Shown in pieces: positions 1-8,519 of a stretch of 64,000 nt of DNA. The stretch's first letter is position 1; each line of letters starts with the position of its first letter. Both the position numbers and the translations under genes were made by a program. The notes beneath the pieces are model-generated. The model worked only from the letters and a program-made list of their open reading frames with translations. It had not been told where the DNA came from and did not search any database. This stretch comes from Desulfonatronum thiosulfatophilum (lineage in GTDB: Bacteria; Desulfobacterota; Desulfovibrionia; Desulfovibrionales; Desulfonatronaceae), in assembly GCF_900104215.1 (NCBI RefSeq), contig NZ_FMXO01000011.1, forward strand, positions 1 through 64,000. Reading direction: 5' to 3'.

Positions 1-2
1 AC

Positions 3-329
3 AGGGGCTACCAAAATGTAGGCGACACCAAAATCCTGCGGCCAGGGCGTCCGAAGAAAAGCGATAGCCCCTATCAACGGCGGATCGCCCGTGAGCGTTT
101 TCGCCGTAGAGCAGGAATAGAGCCGATAATTGGTCACCTGAAACAGGATCATCGCTTGTCCCGAAACTACCTGAAAGGGGTTCTCGGCGACGCGATCAAC
201 CTGTTCATGGCTGCCGCGGCATTCAATTTCAGGAAGTGGATTCGGAAGTTCGAACACTTTTTTGCCCTTTTTACGCTTTGGCTGTTTTTCGGCACCACAA
301 CCCGTCAGCCTTCTATGATGATCCTGTAA
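3..329 (+). CDS. IS5-type transposase, C-terminal part (cut by window edge)
   Basis: This is the 3' end of a DDE transposase gene; its start lies outside the window. The frame beginning at base 3 reads about 108 codons to a TAA. It contains the stretch RRAGIEPIIGHLKQDHRL followed by NYLKGVLGDAINLFMAAAAF, which is typical of the C-terminal region of IS5-family transposases. The Glu in GIEPIIGHLK is the likely third acidic residue of the catalytic triad. The protein would cut and join the ends of its own insertion sequence. The terminal inverted repeats cannot be defined because the left end is missing, so I cannot tell whether the element is intact. Confidence 0.85.
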   Translation, partial: RGYQNVGDTKILRPGRPKKSDSPYQRRIARERFRRRAGIEPIIGHLKQDHRLSRNYLKGVLGDAINLFMAAAAFNFRKWIRKFEHFFALFTLWLFFGTTTRQPSMMIL

Positions 330-360
330 CGAAAATATCGGATTTTTCAGGCTCGACGAA

Positions 361-396
361 ATAAGCGGCTCTGATTTAATCAGAGCCGCTTATTTT
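361..396 (+). terminator. Rho-independent terminator after the transposase
   Basis: A perfect 16-bp inverted repeat (361-376 with 378-393) with an almost closed loop is followed by TTTT. It lies about 30 bp after the transposase stop codon. It could terminate the transposase transcript and also shield the element from outside transcription. The region from 397 to 524 shows no convincing gene. Confidence 0.75.
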
Positions 397-524
397 GGAA
401 TTTTTTGATGAGGAAGGTTCGTACGTACAAATGAGATGCCCACATCCCTCAATCCTTCCACTCCCTTTACGCCCTCGGCTTCACCACCTCCACTTCTGCC
501 TTCCGGCTACCGACATCCCACCCG

Positions 525-1310
525 TCACCTGATCATTCGACTTACTGCTTCTGAACTTATCAGCCGGATAAATTCGACACCTTTCCCCATGCGCCGGTAC
601 GGCTCCAGATCCGTAAGCTCGTAATCATCCGGAGCCAGCACATCCCGCACGCCAAACTTTGCCATGTCTTCAACGGAAAGCAGAAAAAAATCCCTGACAC
701 CGTACTCCTCGTTTCCCACTCGGCAGATATACTCGTCGACGTCGATTTTTTCAAAAAACCGGGCTTGCTTGGCCTTGCTGTTCTCCATGTATTCGCGCGT
801 CTGTTGGATGGCTTGCGCGAGCATACCTTCCAGATCGAGTTTATTTTTCGCCTGTTCATCAAGTTGCTCGTAGGCTTGGATTAACTCTGCCCGTACATCC
901 GCGTCAGTTATTCCCCTCTTCTGCAACGCATTGCCATGCCACCCCACAATGGCGTTTGCGTTGATGATTTTGCGCCGCCCTGCCGTGAAGACGTAATTGG
1001 CGCAGGACGACATGCACATTTTCTCGACCACGACATCCGCCTGATTGTCAAAGACCCATTCTCCCAGCCGCATGCCCGCATTGATTTCACCGCCCCCGGA
1101 AGCGATGACCAGCGTCTCCACCACGCGTCCTTCGACCGAATCCAAAAATTTCGTCACATTCAGGTCGGAAATACTGCCGGCAAAGGTCGCCGTCGTCCCC
1201 TCCACGCTGATATAGGCTTCTTCCGCGGAAGGATCGTAAACCGATCGCCCGAAAACCTGAGTTTGGCTGAGCACGATTAAAATCAAGCCCATCGTTAAAA
1301 TACTTCTCAT
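525..1310 (-). CDS. Secreted ClpP-like/serine-protease-fold protein
   Basis: A protein of 261 residues with an N-terminal hydrophobic signal segment (about residues 1-21) and a ClpP/crotonase-like fold. A glycine-rich SGGGEINAG oxyanion-type loop lies near residues 71-79, and MCMSSCANYVF (about 98-108) carries the candidate nucleophile Ser in the usual position after the first turn. This resembles the predicted periplasmic ClpP-class proteins of COG3904. The ATG at 1310 is chosen because AAGGAG lies eight bases upstream; the GTG nine bases earlier would sit on that ribosome-binding site. It follows the SNF2 helicase gene by 76 bp on the same strand, so cotranscription is possible. The substrate is unknown. 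Confidence 0.7.
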   Translation of the reverse strand: MRSILTMGLILIVLSQTQVFGRSVYDPSAEEAYISVEGTTATFAGSISDLNVTKFLDSVEGRVVETLVIASGGGEINAGMRLGEWVFDNQADVVVEKMCMSSCANYVFTAGRRKIINANAIVGWHGNALQKRGITDADVRAELIQAYEQLDEQAKNKLDLEGMLAQAIQQTREYMENSKAKQARFFEKIDVDEYICRVGNEEYGVRDFFLLSVEDMAKFGVRDVLAPDDYELTDLEPYRRMGKGVEFIRLISSEAVSRMIR

Positions 1311-1386
1311 GGTTCCCACTCCTTTTTGAGGGTCAGATCATGACTTCCAGGTTATGCTGCCACATGTTTTGAGTAGGCTGCCAAGC

Positions 1387-4300
1387 TCATTCCTTGAGCA
1401 GCTCCAGCATTTCCTCCAGGGACAATTTGGCCCCGCTGTCCGTGCCTTCCAGGAGGCTGGTGGCCAGGTCGCGTTTGTGGCGGTGGAGGTCGAGGATTTT
1501 TTCCTCGATGGTGCCCTTGGTCACCAGGCGGTAGATCGTTACCGGTCGTTGCTGGCCGATGCGGTGGGCGCGGTCCGAGGCCTGATCCTCCACCGCCGGA
1601 TTCCACCAGGGATCCATGTGGATCACGTAATCCGCCGCCGTGAGGTTCAGTCCGAAACCACCGGCTTTCAAGCTGATCAGGAAAAGGTCCCCTTCCCCGG
1701 CCTGAAACGCGTTCACCGCGGCCTGGCGCTGTTTGATGGGCGTGGAACCGTCCAGGTACTGGTAGTGGACCTTGCGTTTATCCAGATAGTCGCGGACCAG
1801 TTTGAGATGACCCGTGAATTGACTGAAAACAAGGGCCTGATGGCGGTTTTCCAGGAGTTCATCCAGGATTTCGCCAAAGGCCTGCAACTTGGAACTGGTC
1901 GCCCCGTTGCCGGGCATGACCAGTTCTGGATGGCAACAGGCCCGGCGCAGGCGCATGATCTCAGCCAGCATTCTGATCCGCTGTTGGCCGGGCTGATCCA
2001 TGGGTTCGGACATTTTTTCCAGGGCATTGCGCCGAATGGCCTCGTAGATGGCCGACTCCTCCGGGCTGAGTTCCACGGGCAGCACCACCTCGGTCCGTGA
2101 CGGCAGTTCGGCCAGGACCTCGCTTTTCAAACGCCGCAGAATGAACGGTCGAATCAGGTTTTTCAGCCGCCGCCTAGCCTCGTTGTCCTTGTTCTGTTCG
2201 ATGGGCACGGCGAATTTGCGATTGAACCGCTCCATGGAATTCAGCAGGCCGGGATTGATGAAATTGAACAGATTCCAGAGTTCGCCCAGGTGATTTTCGA
2301 TGGGCGTGCCCGTGGTGATCATTCTGAACCCTGCCGGCAGGGCCATGGCCGCCCGGGAGCGTTTCGTGAAAACATTCTTGATGGCCTGGGCCTCGTCCGC
2401 GACAAGGGTGCTCCACTCCACCTTGGCCAATTGCTCGGACTGGGTCTGGAGCAGGCCATAGCTGCACACGATGAGATCAAAGGGCCCGGCCTCGGTCAGC
2501 ATCTGTTCCCGTGCTCCGGGCCCGAAGCGCAGCGGACGCAGGCTGGGTGCAAATCGTGCGGATTCGTCCATCCAGTTGATGCACACCGACGTGGGCGCCA
2601 GGACCAGGGTCGGCCCGAGTTTGGCACGGGTCAGAATCAGGGCCAGGGCCTGAATGGTCTTGCCCAGTCCCATGTCGTCGGCCAGACAGGCTCCGGCTCC
2701 CCAGTGCGCCAGCCTGGCCAGCCACTGAAACCCCTCGACTTGGTAATCCCGCAGTTCAGCGCGCAAGGTCGTGGGAACCTCCGGAGTCAAATCGCGGGAC
2801 TCCCGCAGGCGCCGCAAAAGATCTTTCCATGGCTTGGTCGCATCGACCCGCATGCCCTGCAACACGTCTTCCATGGCCGGAGCGGCCAAAGGGTTGAAGC
2901 GGCCGGCATCGCTGTATCCGCGGACGGCGTCCAGACGTTTGCGAAGATCGCGGGTCAGGCTCAGAAAGTCTCCCTCCTCCAGGCGAATGAACCGTCCCGG
3001 ACTCTGTTCCAGCAGGGCGAGCAACTGCGCCATCTCCAGGACCCGGCCGTCCTCCAGCTGCAGTTCTCCTTCCAGACTGAACCAGTCCTTGCGCTGACGA
3101 ACGCTGATCCGCATCTTGCTCGAGTCGGCTTCCGGGACCACCTTGATCCGTTGCCCCTCCGGCCATTCCAGGACGACGGACTCTCCCAGTTCCTGCAATT
3201 GCAGCAAGGTCTCCAAAGCCTCTTCCGAATCCTCGATCAACCAGGACCAGTTGGCATCCGGATCCAGAACCGGGCAGCTTTCCAGGACCTTTTTCACCGC
3301 GAGCTGTTCGGCCTGAATATCTCGAACAGCACAGTATTGTCGTCCGTCCACTTCCGCAAAGAGGGTCTTGCCGCCCTCTCCGGGTCGAATCAGCAGGTTG
3401 CCGCCGGCAATGGGCCGCAGAAACAGCTCCATGCCCAGTCCTCCATTTATTGGACGCAAGCGGATCACCGGACGCGAATCCGCGGCCACTTCCTCGGCCT
3501 GAACCGGGCTGCCGCCGATATTGGAGTGGACGGCCAATAGCGGAGCAATCTCGGCAATGCTGGCCAGAACCCGCTCCTTGGCCGTAACCGGAACGGTCAA
3601 TCCCTTGAGCCCAAGAATATCCGCGATCTTGAGATGTCGCTCGTCAAAATGCACCAGGCGCAGACGATGGCGCGTCTCTTCCCGGCGCACCAAATTGCGA
3701 CCCGCAACAGGCGTGGGATCGATGCGCAGCCGCAGTTTTTCCTTCTCTTCCAGAACCTGGAGCGCCGGTTCGGATTTGACCAGCTCCACCGGGCGCTCCG
3801 GATCATCCTCCCAGAAGATCAGGGGATGCCCTACCGCTGCCAACAAGGCCTGATCCAAATCCTGAATGGAATACCCACCACCGTACCGGCTATAGCTTCC
3901 GGACATCCTTCCGAACGAAGCCTGTGAAATGCGCCGATCATGGTCCGTCAAAGAGGAAAAATCCTCTGGTGAATCATGAAGCCGGTAGGGAGAAACATTC
4001 TTCCCGGTGGTCCACTGGCCGTTCTTTTTTCGCTTCTGCTCCCGGGGTTCCAGAACACACACCTCGCCGAGGCAGCGCAGCCGCCAGGTCATGCGCGTCT
4101 CGCCGCCACTTCCCCGAGCACTGGGACTGACGGTTGCTCCAATGTTTTTCAGGGCATCCAGAGCCAGTTCCCAGGAGGCTTTGGGTTTCAGGAGTTCCGT
4201 AATCGACGCCCAATGTTCATTTTTTTGGGGAACGTCGGTTCGCTCCCTGTTGCTCTCTTTGGCGCTCTCTTTGACGCTCTTCTTGTTTCTGATTTTGCCC

Positions 4301-5574
4301 ATTTTCCTGAGCAGCATCTCCGCCTCCTCGGCATACCAGAGATACCCTCCGCTCAGCGCGATGTGATAATTATCGGACAAGGCTTTTAGTTGTTTGTCGA
4401 TGGGATCCTGTCCCAACCAGGACCTGATCAAAGGCCGGAACAAGGCCGGATACGGAAAATGTTGCAGGTTGTACGTACCTGCCAAATCCTTGCAGGAGGA
4501 TGGCTTTTTTTCACCCAGTAAAATCAAGGCGGCATCTGCAAAGGCCGCAAATACTTCTGCATACGGATCAGGTATCTCACCCTTGGCCATGAATCCGGCT
4601 TGTTTGGGGATGAGTCGCAAATCCTCCGGCTCGCCCCGACGCAACAGGCAGAGATTATGAAAAATTCCGGCCATGCCCGGAATTCGCACGTTGCGTTTGC
4701 GGGTTTCACGTTTCATGATGATTATGCAGGCATCGAAGGCCTCCATGGCCTGGTCGTATTCTCCCCGCACAAAGTGCCACCACCCCAACAGACTCAAGTC
4801 AGTGGAATTCTGGTCCACACCCAGCAACTCCCGGGCACTTTGGAGGTTGCCCCGGATGAGATATTGCTGGGCCATTACATATTTCGGTCCGGAATGGTTT
4901 TGGGCCATCTTCGGAAACCATTTTTCGGCCAGTTCAAAATGCGTGTTTCGAGGGATCAGATCCTCCATGCCCTTCATCAGGGACGTTCCCAGGACCTGAA
5001 ACTTGAGCACGTCCGGCAACTGTTCCACCCAGGAGCGGTTCAGAGGATAAAGACACAGCCTTGCTAGCTGAGCAACCTCGTGCGAAGGCAGCAGATCCCA
5101 CGTCGAGGAAACACCACTGATGCCGCGCATTACATCCGAATATTTCCCCAGATACAGATCCGTGCGCATGCGATGGTAGCCTTTCGAAAAATCCATGGGA
5201 TTGTTCCAGGAAAATTCAGGCAATGGAAGAAGCTTGAGTACGACCCTGTGCACCTCCGCATACTTTTTTTCCAGGGCCAAGGTCCGAGCCGGCTCTTCTC
5301 GAATCATCTCGTTACATTGGAAACGCGCATTTTTGACGGAAAGCAGATGCAAACGTTCCATTCTTTCCTGCCATGCCTTGGTGACGGCCTGATGCAGTGG
5401 TGTTCCCCGGCTGTCCCGCCAGTCAAGATGCAACAGTATTTTCTGCAGTTCCGTGATGGTCAGGTGTTTCCAGGCCACGGTCAGGACTTGCAGAATACGT
5501 TGGTCATCCGAAGACAGATGTTGGAGATTGGCAAGGAGGGTTTCCAGTTTACGTTGGTTGTCGCTGAAGTTCAT
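1387..5574 (-). CDS. SNF2-family DEAD/DEAH helicase
   Basis: A large Swi2/Snf2-type ATPase of 1395 residues. The N-terminal half has helical, TPR-like repeats (about residues 100-430) and a basic linker. The ATPase core has Walker A DDMGLGKTIQ near residue 966 and the DEAQ box near 1058. The C-terminal helicase lobe ends with MDPWWNPAVEDQASDRAHR near 1330, then IGQQ. These motifs are diagnostic of bacterial SNF2 proteins, which translocate on double-stranded DNA or remodel protein-nucleic acid complexes. The start at 5574 (MNFSDNQ) has GAGGA 11 bases upstream; longer reading runs into a palindromic repeat. The target is unknown; it may be a HepA-like housekeeping factor or a defence-associated helicase. 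Confidence 0.9.
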   Translation of the reverse strand: MNFSDNQRKLETLLANLQHLSSDDQRILQVLTVAWKHLTITELQKILLHLDWRDSRGTPLHQAVTKAWQERMERLHLLSVKNARFQCNEMIREEPARTLALEKKYAEVHRVVLKLLPLPEFSWNNPMDFSKGYHRMRTDLYLGKYSDVMRGISGVSSTWDLLPSHEVAQLARLCLYPLNRSWVEQLPDVLKFQVLGTSLMKGMEDLIPRNTHFELAEKWFPKMAQNHSGPKYVMAQQYLIRGNLQSARELLGVDQNSTDLSLLGWWHFVRGEYDQAMEAFDACIIIMKRETRKRNVRIPGMAGIFHNLCLLRRGEPEDLRLIPKQAGFMAKGEIPDPYAEVFAAFADAALILLGEKKPSSCKDLAGTYNLQHFPYPALFRPLIRSWLGQDPIDKQLKALSDNYHIALSGGYLWYAEEAEMLLRKMGKIRNKKSVKESAKESNRERTDVPQKNEHWASITELLKPKASWELALDALKNIGATVSPSARGSGGETRMTWRLRCLGEVCVLEPREQKRKKNGQWTTGKNVSPYRLHDSPEDFSSLTDHDRRISQASFGRMSGSYSRYGGGYSIQDLDQALLAAVGHPLIFWEDDPERPVELVKSEPALQVLEEKEKLRLRIDPTPVAGRNLVRREETRHRLRLVHFDERHLKIADILGLKGLTVPVTAKERVLASIAEIAPLLAVHSNIGGSPVQAEEVAADSRPVIRLRPINGGLGMELFLRPIAGGNLLIRPGEGGKTLFAEVDGRQYCAVRDIQAEQLAVKKVLESCPVLDPDANWSWLIEDSEEALETLLQLQELGESVVLEWPEGQRIKVVPEADSSKMRISVRQRKDWFSLEGELQLEDGRVLEMAQLLALLEQSPGRFIRLEEGDFLSLTRDLRKRLDAVRGYSDAGRFNPLAAPAMEDVLQGMRVDATKPWKDLLRRLRESRDLTPEVPTTLRAELRDYQVEGFQWLARLAHWGAGACLADDMGLGKTIQALALILTRAKLGPTLVLAPTSVCINWMDESARFAPSLRPLRFGPGAREQMLTEAGPFDLIVCSYGLLQTQSEQLAKVEWSTLVADEAQAIKNVFTKRSRAAMALPAGFRMITTGTPIENHLGELWNLFNFINPGLLNSMERFNRKFAVPIEQNKDNEARRRLKNLIRPFILRRLKSEVLAELPSRTEVVLPVELSPEESAIYEAIRRNALEKMSEPMDQPGQQRIRMLAEIMRLRRACCHPELVMPGNGATSSKLQAFGEILDELLENRHQALVFSQFTGHLKLVRDYLDKRKVHYQYLDGSTPIKQRQAAVNAFQAGEGDLFLISLKAGGFGLNLTAADYVIHMDPWWNPAVEDQASDRAHRIGQQRPVTIYRLVTKGTIEEKILDLHRHKRDLATSLLEGTDSGAKLSLEEMLELLKE

Positions 5575-5613
5575 GGATGGTGTGTTCCTCAGGTGAGATG
5601 GAATCATTGGGAG

Positions 5614-5696
5614 GTTGTTGAAAAATCCCCGCTGGCTACGTTGCAACAAAAGTTGATTTTTTGAACAGCTTGCGGAATCGGGCTTTTTTCAACAAC
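5614..5696. repeat. Palindromic repeat element, 83 bp
   Basis: The ends GTTGTTGAAAAA and TTTTTTCAACAAC are inverted copies, enclosing about 55 bp. It lies 40 bp upstream of the SNF2 start codon. It looks like a REP- or MITE-type palindrome. The remaining stretch to 5949 is AT-rich and has no supported gene; it should hold the promoters of the divergent SNF2 and trmH genes. Confidence 0.5.
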
Positions 5697-5949
5697 TGAC
5701 AGGCTTGGTCTTGAATTGCATTTTTGATCAACCCACATTATTTGATCGAGCAGATTGGCACCTGCCTGACTAAAATCAGGATTTGCCATGATTTTACTGA
5801 CTCGTAAACTCCTTTACCGACACAACATTAATCTTTGGTGAAAATGAACAAGCAACCGTACTGCGTTAGGAGCTTTTGCAGAGCAAATCGGTTAGTCCCG
5901 TATTAATTTTTTAATATGCATTACCGCAATCACAACAATTATTAAAACC

Positions 5950-6540
5950 ATGAGAAAATCCATCACGGAAGAACGTATCCAGCGTATCAGGGAGGTTCTG
6001 GCAAAACGGCAGAAAGATCTGACCTTGATCCTGAACAATATCCACGATCCGCACAACGTCTCGGCCATCCTCCGTAGTTGCGACGCCTTCGGGGTGCATG
6101 GGGTGCAGCTGTATTACACGCGTGAATCGTTTCCCCTCGTCGGCAAGCGGGCTTCGGCCTCGGCCAGGAAATGGGTGGACCGAGTCCGGCACAATGATGC
6201 CGCGGCCATGATTAAAGGTTTGCGTGAACAGGGGTATCAGATCATCGGTACCAGTCTGACCAGCGAGGCCAGGCCGTTGCCGGAATGGGACTTCACCGGG
6301 CCCACGGCCATCGTGCTGGGCAATGAGCACCGCGGCCAGGACCCGGCCCTGGATGCGCTGATCCCGGACAACTTGTTCATTCCCATGCAGGGCATGATCC
6401 AAAGCCTGAACGTGTCCGTAGCCGCGGCGGTGATCCTTTACGAGGCCTGGCGGCAGCGCCAGCTGCGGGGATGTTACGACCGACCAAGCTTCGATCCCGA
6501 AGAAATGGAGAAACATGTCTGCTCATGGATGGAGCGATGA
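5950..6540 (+). CDS. trmH: SpoU-family tRNA/rRNA 2'-O-methyltransferase, TrmH-like
   Basis: A 196-residue SPOUT methyltransferase. The three family motifs are all visible: NNIHDPHNVSAILRSCDAFG (29-48) with the catalytic Arg, GNEHRG (124-129), and IPMQGMIQSLNVSVA (144-158) forming the AdoMet-binding trefoil knot. TrmH methylates the 2'-hydroxyl of G18 in the tRNA D-loop using AdoMet; the short form with an N-terminal helical extension fits TrmH better than RlmB. It overlaps the next gene by 4 bp (ATGA), so the two are translationally coupled. Exact RNA substrate is inferred from family only. Confidence 0.88.
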   Translation: MRKSITEERIQRIREVLAKRQKDLTLILNNIHDPHNVSAILRSCDAFGVHGVQLYYTRESFPLVGKRASASARKWVDRVRHNDAAAMIKGLREQGYQIIGTSLTSEARPLPEWDFTGPTAIVLGNEHRGQDPALDALIPDNLFIPMQGMIQSLNVSVAAAVILYEAWRQRQLRGCYDRPSFDPEEMEKHVCSWMER

Positions 6541-7148
6541 GTAACGCTATTTTGCAGGCTGCCGATTCCATTGCTCGAGGCGGGGTTGTTATCTATCCCA
6601 CGGAAACCCTCTATGCCTTGGGAACGAGCATCACCTCTCTTCAGGCTGTGGAGCGGATCAGCGACCTCAAGCAGCGCGACCGGAACAAGCCTCTGCCGGT
6701 GATCATCGGCGCCCTGGACCAGTTGGATATGATCACGGAATGGAAGGATGCGGAGCTTTCTCGTCTAATACGAAATTTTTGGCCCGGGCCCCTGAGCATC
6801 CTTGTTCCGGCCCGGCACGGACTATCCAGGCTGATCCAGGATGCACATGGCTTTGTCGCGGTTCGCTGGACCTCCCACTCCACGGCGCAGGCCCTGGCCC
6901 TCCACTGTCGAGCCCCCCTGGTCGCCACCAGCGCCAATCCCGGCGGCGAGCCGGCAGCTGGACGGCCTCAGGACCTGGACCCGGCCCTGGTCGAGAAAGT
7001 AGACATGGTCGTCGACCTGCCGCCCTATCCCGCTGGCGGCCTGCCATCCACCGTGGTTCAGATCCTGGCAGACGGTCGATTGAAGATCTTTCGTGAAGGA
7101 GCCGTGACTTCAAAACAACTCCAGGAGGCCGGCTGGCAGATCAGTTAA
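6537..7148 (+). CDS. YrdC/Sua5 threonylcarbamoyl-AMP synthase family protein
   Basis: A protein of 203 residues with the YrdC fold. The signature IARGGVVIYPTETLYALG near the start and PLVATSANPGGEPA near residues 125-140 match the ATP- and threonine-binding loops of TsaC/Sua5, which make threonylcarbamoyl-AMP for the t6A modification of ANN-decoding tRNAs. Pairing with a tRNA methyltransferase gene fits that role. The start at 6537 gives the ATGA overlap with trmH; an ATG at 6525 is also possible. The single-domain length means it could be TsaC-like or the less characterised YciO type. Confidence 0.85.
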   Translation: MSNAILQAADSIARGGVVIYPTETLYALGTSITSLQAVERISDLKQRDRNKPLPVIIGALDQLDMITEWKDAELSRLIRNFWPGPLSILVPARHGLSRLIQDAHGFVAVRWTSHSTAQALALHCRAPLVATSANPGGEPAAGRPQDLDPALVEKVDMVVDLPPYPAGGLPSTVVQILADGRLKIFREGAVTSKQLQEAGWQIS

Positions 7149-7370
7149 ATTTTTTGAACCGACCCCCCAGAGAAATCAGAGTTTGTTTTTTTCGGTATAG
7201 TTTTTTGAACCATTCGGGGAAGAAATTGCATCTCCAAAAGCGAGACGATCCGGAAGATTAAACTCGAAACCATTGATTTTCCTATCTTAGATGTCCACGT
7301 CACACAAAACCAACCGACAAAACAAGTTTGGCATTATGATTGCTATACTCTAATCAACCTTCCTCCTTTT

Positions 7371-7425
7371 GCAAAAACCGGTTTTGTTTTTGGGCAGCCC
7401 ACCCTCAGCAAAACCGGTTTTTTGC
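7371..7425 (-). terminator. Hairpin terminator after the GT9 gene
   Basis: An inverted repeat pairs GCAAAAACCGGTTTTG (7371-7386) with its complement at 7409-7425 around a 22-nt loop. Each arm also contains an AAAACCGGTTTT palindrome. It lies 33 bp beyond the stop of the glycosyltransferase gene on the minus strand and faces the end of the YrdC gene, so it may act in both directions. Bases 7149-7370 hold no supported gene; two copies of TTTTTTGAACC are visible there. Confidence 0.6.
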
Positions 7426-7457
7426 TGCGAAAAAAGGGTTCCTCTCCCAAACCCGAA

Positions 7458-8396
7458 TCAGAATTTCCACAGCCTTTCAATCTCCCTGCGCACCATATCC
7501 TGAGTAATTCCCTGCATGCATGCGGGATTTCCGCAGGTGATGCGACCGGCCAGGGTGCAAGGACGACAGGAGAGATCCAGTCCGACTGGCCGCAAACCCG
7601 GCGGCCCCCACTGCTTTTCCGATGCCGGACCGAACAGGACCACCCCCGGTACGCCCAGCATCCCGGCCAGATGCATGGGGCCGCTATCATTGCCCACCAC
7701 GAACTCGGCATGCTGTAGCAGATTCTGCAACTCTTCCAGCGTATTGGGGCAGATTACGGGAAAATCCCGGATATCCATCCCTCGATCCGTCTCAGCCGGG
7801 CCGAGAACAAAACGCACCACCCTACCCTGCTTCTCCAGCCAATCTGCTAGTTCAAAAAATTGTACCACGGACCATTGCTTGATCACATGACCGGCCCCGG
7901 GAAACAGAAGAACGCCGTTACCTGGAATCGCTTGTCCGGAACGCCTGCCGAACAGGTCGCGCCAGGCTGCCTGCCATGACCCATCACCATGGATGCCGAG
8001 GCGATCAAGGTGCTGGAGATAGGATTCGCGGGGAGGAATCAGAGGGATGTCGATTTTCTGTTCCTCCGTCTCCGGCGGTATGCCGGGCAATATGTGTAAA
8101 TTCGGATGGTCGGGAACCGGCGGGTGCGCGTCCAGTACGAACCAGAATATCCGGGTCTCCCCAAACTCCTCGGGCCAATCCTCACGTCCGAAGAGCGAAT
8201 CGAAAACCTGTTGCAGATCCCTGGGGCTCGGCTGCACGCCCAGCGGGCGTAGCCAGTGCAGACGGCTCTGCGGTCCGATCCAGTAGATTCTGCTGTTCGA
8301 GAATCGGACGCAGATGTTCCACATCGCCGGCCAGGCCATCAGGAAATCACCCAGGCCACCGCGATGGATTAATAAAATTGTGGAGTCGGTCGACAT
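7458..8396 (-). CDS. Glycosyltransferase family 9 (heptosyltransferase-like)
   Basis: A 312-residue protein with the GT9 layout: an N-terminal ILLIHRGGLGDFLMAWPA acceptor-domain loop and a C-terminal GNDSGPMHLAGMLGVPGVVL segment followed by FGP that binds the ADP-heptose donor. Such enzymes transfer heptose or related sugars to the lipopolysaccharide core at the inner face of the cytoplasmic membrane. The C-terminal CRPCTLAGRITCGNPACM cysteine cluster is common in this family. It lies 123 bp downstream of jetD on the same strand but is probably not part of that defence system. Sugar and acceptor cannot be told from sequence. Confidence 0.85.
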   Translation of the reverse strand: MSTDSTILLIHRGGLGDFLMAWPAMWNICVRFSNSRIYWIGPQSRLHWLRPLGVQPSPRDLQQVFDSLFGREDWPEEFGETRIFWFVLDAHPPVPDHPNLHILPGIPPETEEQKIDIPLIPPRESYLQHLDRLGIHGDGSWQAAWRDLFGRRSGQAIPGNGVLLFPGAGHVIKQWSVVQFFELADWLEKQGRVVRFVLGPAETDRGMDIRDFPVICPNTLEELQNLLQHAEFVVGNDSGPMHLAGMLGVPGVVLFGPASEKQWGPPGLRPVGLDLSCRPCTLAGRITCGNPACMQGITQDMVRREIERLWKF

Positions 8397-8519
8397 AAGG
8401 TTCGGGCGCCCTTCCCTGGGACCGCCGCACCCCAGTGTGGCACGTTTGCCATGGGATGGTCGGAGACGAGCTGAAGTATATCCGTTGAATCAAGCCTCAG
8501 ATCAAATTGAAGAAAAGGT

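Noticed and set aside
2290-3540. A 416-codon plus-strand frame inside the SNF2 gene
   Set aside because: Shadow of the helicase reading frame; no ribosome-binding site or motif.
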